Source: Methanomassiliicoccales archaeon (GTDB lineage Archaea; Thermoplasmatota; Thermoplasmata; Methanomassiliicoccales; JACIVX01). From it: 10,022 nucleotides of DNA. The first letter of the stretch is position 1; each line of letters starts with the position of its first letter. The DNA is taken from assembly GCA_024464195.1 (NCBI GenBank), contig JANHAK010000027.1, positions 1 to 10,022 of the forward strand, in the 5' to 3' direction. Below, piece after piece: positions 7,701 through 10,022 of this stretch. Under the pieces are notes generated by a model. The model was not told the origin of the DNA. It did no database searches and was given only the letters and a program-made list of their open reading frames with translations. Made by a program: the position numbers and the translations under genes.

Positions 7701-7824
7701 GGGAACTGGCGCACTGAACAAAGATATTGTTTTCTCTTTCGAGATAGAGTTTCATGAGATCGAGAAGTTCCATTTCGTCGTCGATACAGAGAATCTTGAT
7801 TCCTATACGCTCCTTACCTTTCAT
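4732..7824 (-). CDS. Hybrid sensor histidine kinase: REC-PAS-GAF-PAS-PAS-PAS-HisKA-HATPase
   Basis: This is a 1,030-residue soluble signalling protein with no membrane segments. From the ATG at 7824: a receiver domain at about 8-129 has acidic pair Asp15/16, phosphoacceptor Asp60, Thr88 and Lys110. PAS1 spans 144-259. A GAF-like domain at about 264-429 has cysteines 297, 329, 346, 352, 366, 369 and 415, including CAGC. PAS2 to PAS4 span about 444-559, 567-684 and 689-809. The dimerisation region TRHDIMNQL holds His833. The ATPase has an N-box FNNMLHNALKHG, EDDGKG (Asp969), RRGRGLYLAKEI and GIGAKFEI. It would sense intracellular, possibly redox, cues; no output domain or cognate regulator is encoded here. 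A longer form from GTG 7857 (1,041 aa) is possible, but ATG 7824 has GGAG 7 nt upstream. The gene ends 10 bp from the convergent maturase gene, so the two transcripts probably overlap. Confidence 0.92.
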   Translation of the reverse strand: MKGKERIGIKILCIDDEMELLDLMKLYLERENNIFVQCASSPQQALSMMGEQDYDVIVSDYAMPEMNGIDLLKEIRSRGWEIPFILFTGKGREEVAIDAINFGADGYVHKGGDPRSQFAELVNMIKTLVEKNRALEALKVSERALAEAETIGGFGNFIYDLTENQLSVSVELLRILGMDESSFDGEYEQLFECIHPLDRDRVKETVLETLQSGQGREIEYRVISPRGEKRIIRQRLVVILDEKGVPIKLIGVVKDVTDDINRIERLERLNSMLFAIRRINQLISRERDQTKLIKSVCNDLLRTRMFKGIAIAVRGGGGSMETYGSFVNCELEEIFSRLTSLEELICIREALCTSEVLVLRQPDSRCAGCPLKHLDTDNLDVTLTKRIEYGGEVYGAILVHLHADAVVDEEIDFICDLAEDLGHALYALKVDRIRMKAEELLARSERRYRHFFEGANEGFAILDNGIVRFANKSLYQMGNYQENEVLRKHFIEFVADDEREKLLDYYTRRLKGENLPSVYETKLKKKDGSTIIAEINVTLAENEGGIATYVILRDITERVKMRELLEESERRYRCLFEVTGTAMVVIEEDMTISLANDEFVRLTGYSREEIEGKMKSIDFVTEKEVQKITDYHFARRENSSKAPRSYELELRCKNGEIKFTKITIDVIPGTKRSVASLIDITEEKKLREELIKNKEEYEVLLDSVDTMIWTAVDPETYGGIANRARVEFLGKKKEEIVWKKIWEFLPRPEAEVGVRGNRIVFEEKKKYRDFEWVTNAQGEKRLMLVTKIPKFDKDGNVAFAACTAEDVTELRKAQDALTLANKKLYLLGSVTRHDIMNQLTVISGSLQLLADLVNDEKSKRFVEMALKAAMNIEKHLEFSRDYERMGTYPPEWINLKEAIEKAMMTIDRTKADIKVEIDDNLKVYADRLLEKVFNNMLHNALKHGGEKLSTIKIYTEKRNDDLIIICEDDGKGLEEGLKKSIFEGRRGRGLYLAKEILSITGMTIEERGKAGIGAKFEITVPAGRYQFGEE

Positions 7825-7831
7825 AGCATTT

Positions 7832-7835
7832 CTCC
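7832..7835 (-). promoter_or_regulatory. Ribosome binding site fixing the kinase start at 7824
   Basis: On the minus strand GGAG lies 7 nt before ATG 7824. The alternative GTG at 7857 lacks an equally well-placed site. The receiver domain begins only about 7 residues after this ATG, as expected. Confidence 0.6.
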
Positions 7836-7922
7836 ATTTTCTCAAATTCAACACCACCCTTGCGATGCGAGAGTAGTGAAGATTTTAGCAACCAATTTCT
7901 GATCAGTTACTTATGTGAGAGA

Positions 7923-7934
7923 TTTTATATATTT
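7923..7934 (-). promoter_or_regulatory. TATA-box promoter of the sensor kinase gene
   Basis: On the minus strand the sequence reads AAATATATAAAA, a strong archaeal TATA box. Transcription would start near 7902, giving a leader of about 75-80 nt to ATG 7824. The palindrome at 7947-7958 sits about 12 bp upstream of the box. Confidence 0.55.
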
Positions 7935-7946
7935 GAATTGCTAGAT

Positions 7947-7958
7947 TTGTTGCAACAA
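7947..7958. promoter_or_regulatory. Perfect palindrome TTGTTGCAACAA, operator candidate
   Basis: This 12-nt perfect palindrome lies directly upstream of the kinase TATA box. It also lies between that box and a TATA-like sequence (TATATTAAATA, 7968-7978) that reads well in both directions. The position suits a dimeric DNA-binding regulator, either an activator upstream of BRE/TATA or a factor acting on two promoters. It stands out because it includes the only G/C-containing symmetric core in a very AT-rich stretch. Confidence 0.4.
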
Positions 7959-8113
7959 CTTTTCTCGTATATTAAATAGCTGCCTAATATTCTTTTCATC
8001 CCAGAACCGCTGTTGTTTATCGGCGATCTCATTCCTTAGAACATTTCCTACTCATGGATTGATACGATTGAAATGGTCAATGAGGGGATAAGAAGATCAA
8101 GGGATGTCTTCTG

Positions 8114-8257
8114 ATGATGAAGTTGTTTAGGCTTGTCAAAAAGAAAAAGGATTGTTGTGAACTCATGGAGAGGGCGCTTGCATATGGAAACTGCGCAACG
8201 AAGAAAAATCGCCTCGACAACACTTATCAAGACCAACGAGGTCTTTGCCTCTTTTGA
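8114..8257 (+). CDS. Candidate 47-residue Lys/Cys-rich ORF, unrecognised
   Basis: ATGATG at 8114 opens a 47-codon frame (MMKLFRLVKKKKDCCELMER...), ending at TGA 8255. It has four Cys and many Lys. The frame is open back to 8084. It overlaps by TGATG the end of another open stretch in a different frame (8040-8116) that reads SWIDTIEMVNEGIRRSRDVF. The arrangement could be two coupled peptides or, more likely, a frameshifted remnant of one larger gene. The SD is weak (AAGGGA about 10 nt upstream). I recognise no family. The 62-residue frame on the opposite strand (8048-8236) looks like its shadow. Confidence 0.2.
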   Translation: MMKLFRLVKKKKDCCELMERALAYGNCATKKNRLDNTYQDQRGLCLF

Positions 8258-8306
8258 CTAGATTGAGACAATGATCTTCTCATCTACGAATTAAATGATT
8301 TCGAAT

Positions 8307-8516
8307 TTATTCAATCACAATAATTTTCTTTGAAAATTGATTAAATCCTAGTTCTTCAACAATTTCGAGCAAGACGCTCGTTGTATCTGGGCAGTTCAAT
8401 TCCCTGCATTTTTTATAACATCCAACTTAATTTACAATTTTCTCTATTTTGCAGGGAGGAAAGAAATCATACATATGATCATCACATTTCACTAATGATC
8501 CGCGAGAGGCGATGTC
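8307..8516 (-). pseudogene. Cysteine-rich frame after galU, interrupted by an in-frame TAA
   Basis: The galU frame stays open after its TGA (8517-8519), with one TAA at 8427-8429, until TAA 8307-8309. The first part includes GTG and ATG codons and reads SLVKCDDHMYDFFPPCKIEK. After the TAA comes GCYKKCRELNCPDTTSVLLE and then EIVEELGFNQFSKKIIVIE. The second half is strikingly protein-like, with CxxxCxxxxC followed by an amphipathic helix. It lacks a good start codon after the stop: only a TTG at 8397-8399, with no proper SD. This suggests a small cysteine-rich, perhaps metal-binding, protein that has been inactivated, or a C-terminal fragment. TAA is not the pyrrolysine codon, so recoding is unlikely. 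No family is recognised. Confidence 0.3.
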
Positions 8517-9425
8517 TCACCGTTTTCTCTTTCTCGAAATCCCCTCTCTTGTTCTTTTGATCATCTTTTTTCTCTTGAGTAAATCGAGAAGAAATTTTGT
8601 CGTTTCCTCGCTGAATTCTGGATGATCGAGAATGAGTTCGAAGTTCGTTTTCATCCAGCCGAGCTTGTCGCCGATGTCGTACCGCCTACCTTCAAATTCA
8701 TATGCATAGATTCTTTCCTCTTTGAGAAATAGTCTCAGGGCATCGGTTAGCTGAATCTCGCCATTTCTTCCCGCTGGAGTTTGTTCAATACAATGAAAGA
8801 TGCCGGGCGTCAGGATATATGTGCCAGTGATGCCGTAGTCCGATGGCGCGTGATCAGGCTTTGGCTTCTCGACCAAATCCTCTATTAGATGAAGTCTTTC
8901 TTTCACTTTTTTCGCTTTAATAATTCCGTAATCCTGAATCTTCTCCTTTGGAACTCTCTCGACGGCGATGACGGAGGTATCAAGTAATTCGTGGATTTCC
9001 ATCAGTTGCTTAACGACCGGAACCGACGCGATGTTAATCGTGTCGCCGAGCATGACAGCAAATGGCTCATTGCCAACATGCCTCCTTGCGCAATAAACGG
9101 CGTCACCAAGACCCTTTGGTGCTTTCTGTCTGATATAATGAATCTCCGCGAGATTCGATATTCTCTTGATCTCTTGCAATTCTCTTTCTTTGCCATTTCT
9201 CTCGAGTATTGATTCAAGTTCTGGTGATCGATCAAAATGATCTTCAATCGCTCTCTTTCCCGCACCAGTGACGATAATAATATCGCTGATGCCCGCTGCG
9301 ATCGCCTCCTCGATAACATACTGGATTGTCGGTTTGTCGACGACTGGTAGCATTTCCTTTGGCTGTGCTTTCGTCAGGGGTAGGAATCTAATACCTAGAC
9401 CCGCGGCAGGAATTACCGCTTTCAT
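8517..9425 (-). CDS. galU: UTP--glucose-1-phosphate uridylyltransferase
   Basis: This 302-residue nucleotidyltransferase makes UDP-glucose from UTP and glucose-1-phosphate. The GalU signature is clear: AVIPAAGLGIRFLPLTKAQP and KEMLPVVDKP (residues 3-32), KAPKGLGDAV (101-110), a metal-binding Asp in MLGDT (Asp128), VEKPKP (185-190), GTYIL and NGEIQLTDAL (221-230), then RYDIGDKLGW (248-257). Length is normal. Residue 12 is Ile where the family usually has Thr in the nucleotide-binding GxGTR loop. The C-terminus ends in a very basic tail. The start is well supported: GGTGA 6 nt upstream matches the archaeal anti-SD and overlaps the TGA stop of the upstream dehydrogenase gene, so the two are translationally coupled. 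The dehydrogenase would use its product. A dTDP-glucose (RmlA-type) specificity is less likely given the GalU-type KEMLPVVDKP and EIQLTDAL motifs. Confidence 0.93.
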   Translation of the reverse strand: MKAVIPAAGLGIRFLPLTKAQPKEMLPVVDKPTIQYVIEEAIAAGISDIIIVTGAGKRAIEDHFDRSPELESILERNGKERELQEIKRISNLAEIHYIRQKAPKGLGDAVYCARRHVGNEPFAVMLGDTINIASVPVVKQLMEIHELLDTSVIAVERVPKEKIQDYGIIKAKKVKERLHLIEDLVEKPKPDHAPSDYGITGTYILTPGIFHCIEQTPAGRNGEIQLTDALRLFLKEERIYAYEFEGRRYDIGDKLGWMKTNFELILDHPEFSEETTKFLLDLLKRKKMIKRTREGISRKRKR

Positions 9426-9429
9426 CCCT

Positions 9430-9436
9430 CATCACC
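9430..9436 (-). promoter_or_regulatory. galU ribosome binding site overlapping the upstream stop codon
   Basis: On the minus strand GGTGATG (with the TGA stop of the dehydrogenase inside it) lies about 5-6 nt before galU ATG 9425. The shared bases imply coupled translation of the two operon genes. Confidence 0.55.
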
Positions 9437-10022
9437 AGCAGATGCCATCATAATTTCCCGTCCTCACAACCCCTCTGCCATCGATCACGAGCTTGTTGCC
9501 ATACAACATTGGATCTCGATACTCTTCCCACTCAGTAACGATGAGAACCGCGTCGCTCCCCTCAACGCATTCGTTGGCACTTCTGCAATAAACGAGCGAT
9601 GGAAACTCTTTACGAAAGTTCTCGATTGCCTTAGGGTCATGGCACTTGATATTCGCGCCCTTCTCGATCAATGCTTTGACGATCTTGATTGAACTCGCTT
9701 CCCTGATGTCGTCAGTACCAGGTTTAAAAGACAGCCCGAGAACCGCTATTGTTTTCCCCCTGATGTCCATATGGCGTTCCAGCAATTCGATCATCTTGAG
9801 CGGTTGCTTTTCGTTGACTTCGATGACAGCGTCGAGAATGATAGGCTCGATTTGCTGTGACCTTGCCAATGAAGCGAGTGCCATCGTATCTTTCGGAAAG
9901 CAAGAACCACCGAAGCCGCAACCCGCCCTGAGGAACTCTGATCCGATACGCCTATCGTATCCCATCCCCTTCGCAACTTCTCTAACATCAATCTCCAGCG
10001 TCTTACAAATATTGCCGATCTC
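9432..10022 (-). CDS. UDP-glucose/UDP-sugar 6-dehydrogenase, C-terminal part (5' end outside window)
   Basis: This is the C-terminal 196 residues of a UDP-glucose/GDP-mannose dehydrogenase family protein. These enzymes oxidise a nucleotide sugar to its uronate with two NAD+. The frame continues past the ATG at 9965 to the window edge, reading EIGNICKTLEIDVREVAKGMGYD. That is the standard central-helix sequence, so the ATG is internal and the NAD-binding N-terminus lies outside. Visible motifs are RIGSEFLRAGCGFGGSCFPKD with the catalytic Cys (codon 9900-9902), LGLSFKPGTDDIREASSI of the UDP-sugar-binding domain, and a C-terminal VIDGRGVV segment. All active-site residues in this part are intact. 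It is followed 6 nt later by galU, so UDP-glucose is the most likely substrate and UDP-glucuronate the product for cell-surface glycans. UDP-N-acetylmannosamine or GDP-mannose are alternatives that cannot be excluded from this half alone. The operon promoter is upstream of the window. Confidence 0.92.
   Translation of the reverse strand, partial: EIGNICKTLEIDVREVAKGMGYDRRIGSEFLRAGCGFGGSCFPKDTMALASLARSQQIEPIILDAVIEVNEKQPLKMIELLERHMDIRGKTIAVLGLSFKPGTDDIREASSIKIVKALIEKGANIKCHDPKAIENFRKEFPSLVYCRSANECVEGSDAVLIVTEWEEYRDPMLYGNKLVIDGRGVVRTGNYDGICW

Larger units (their letters stand above)
7858..8516. other. About 660 bp without a convincing gene
   Basis: Between the kinase and galU no ORF looks like an intact conserved gene. 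The stretch holds the kinase promoter and palindrome at its low end. At 8040-8257 on the plus strand there are two overlapping short frames. At 8307-8516 on the minus strand there is a cysteine-rich frame broken by TAA (separate entries). The rest is AT-rich with no stable RNA structure that I can recognise. No tRNA or ISs were found. It may be the remains of one or two lost genes. Confidence 0.5.

Noticed and set aside
8048..8236. 62-residue minus-strand frame in the kinase-galU gap
   Set aside because: It is hydrophobic and low in acidic residues, as expected for the antisense of the lysine-rich plus-strand frame. It has no SD and no recognisable domain.
8427..8429. Recoding of the in-frame stop after galU (pyrrolysine or selenocysteine)
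   Set aside because: The codon is TAA. Pyrrolysine uses TAG and selenocysteine uses TGA, and no SECIS-like stem is visible.
9002..9319. 105-residue minus-strand frame inside galU
   Set aside because: It lies wholly within galU, which has complete family motifs, and its Arg/Ser-rich composition is typical of an out-of-frame shadow.
1..10022. CRISPR array, insertion sequence, prophage, toxin-antitoxin pair or tRNA
   Set aside because: No regularly spaced repeats, transposase or integrase motifs, antitoxin-toxin pairs or cloverleaf sequences were found on either strand.

Overview
The window looks like archaeal chromosome, most likely euryarchaeal and possibly Thermoplasmatota or a methanogen-related lineage. 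The signs are AT-rich TATA-type promoters (TTTAAATA- and TATATAAA-like boxes) about 25 bp before plausible start sites, Shine-Dalgarno sites matching the archaeal anti-SD (GGAG, GGTGA), a multi-PAS/GAF sensor kinase with an archaeal-type RHDIxNQL phosphoacceptor motif, and a radical SAM maturase of the tungsten-cofactor oxidoreductase type. This placement is inferred from gene content and promoter style; no rRNA or marker gene is present. No tRNA, rRNA, CRISPR array, insertion sequence or phage gene was seen.

Layout. (1) 1-838, plus: the 3' part of a radical SAM/SPASM enzyme whose SAM-binding cysteines lie before the window. (2) 1021-2067, minus: a membrane-anchored extracytoplasmic protein with an Fn3-like domain and a transglutaminase-like Cys/His/acid domain. 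(3) 2068-2295: a divergent intergenic region with repeated AATTTGA motifs. (4) 2296-3207, plus: a DraG-type ADP-ribosylglycohydrolase. (5) 3208-3491: a good TATA box, a possible 29-codon ORF and an inverted repeat abutting a second TATA box. (6) 3492-4721, plus: a radical SAM/SPASM protein resembling the tungsten-containing aldehyde:ferredoxin oxidoreductase cofactor-modifying family. (7) 4732-7824, minus: a very large REC-PAS-GAF-PAS-PAS-PAS-kinase protein. (8) 7825-8516: about 690 bp without a convincing gene, holding the kinase promoter, a palindrome and two degenerate-looking coding patches. (9) 8517-9425 and 9432-10022, minus: galU and a UDP-sugar 6-dehydrogenase in a tight operon, the second gene running off the window.

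Working together. The only clear operon is dehydrogenase-galU, which would make UDP-glucose and oxidise it to UDP-glucuronate for surface polysaccharide or glycan synthesis. The other genes are single units with their own promoters. Two radical SAM/SPASM enzymes, a reversible-ADP-ribosylation enzyme and a multi-sensor kinase give the region a protein-modification and redox-sensing character, but nothing in the sequence ties them into one pathway. I do not see a clearly new defence or mobile system. The best leads are the operator-like repeats at three promoters, the cysteine-rich GAF domain in the kinase, the orphan maturase and the disrupted small cysteine-rich frame after galU.
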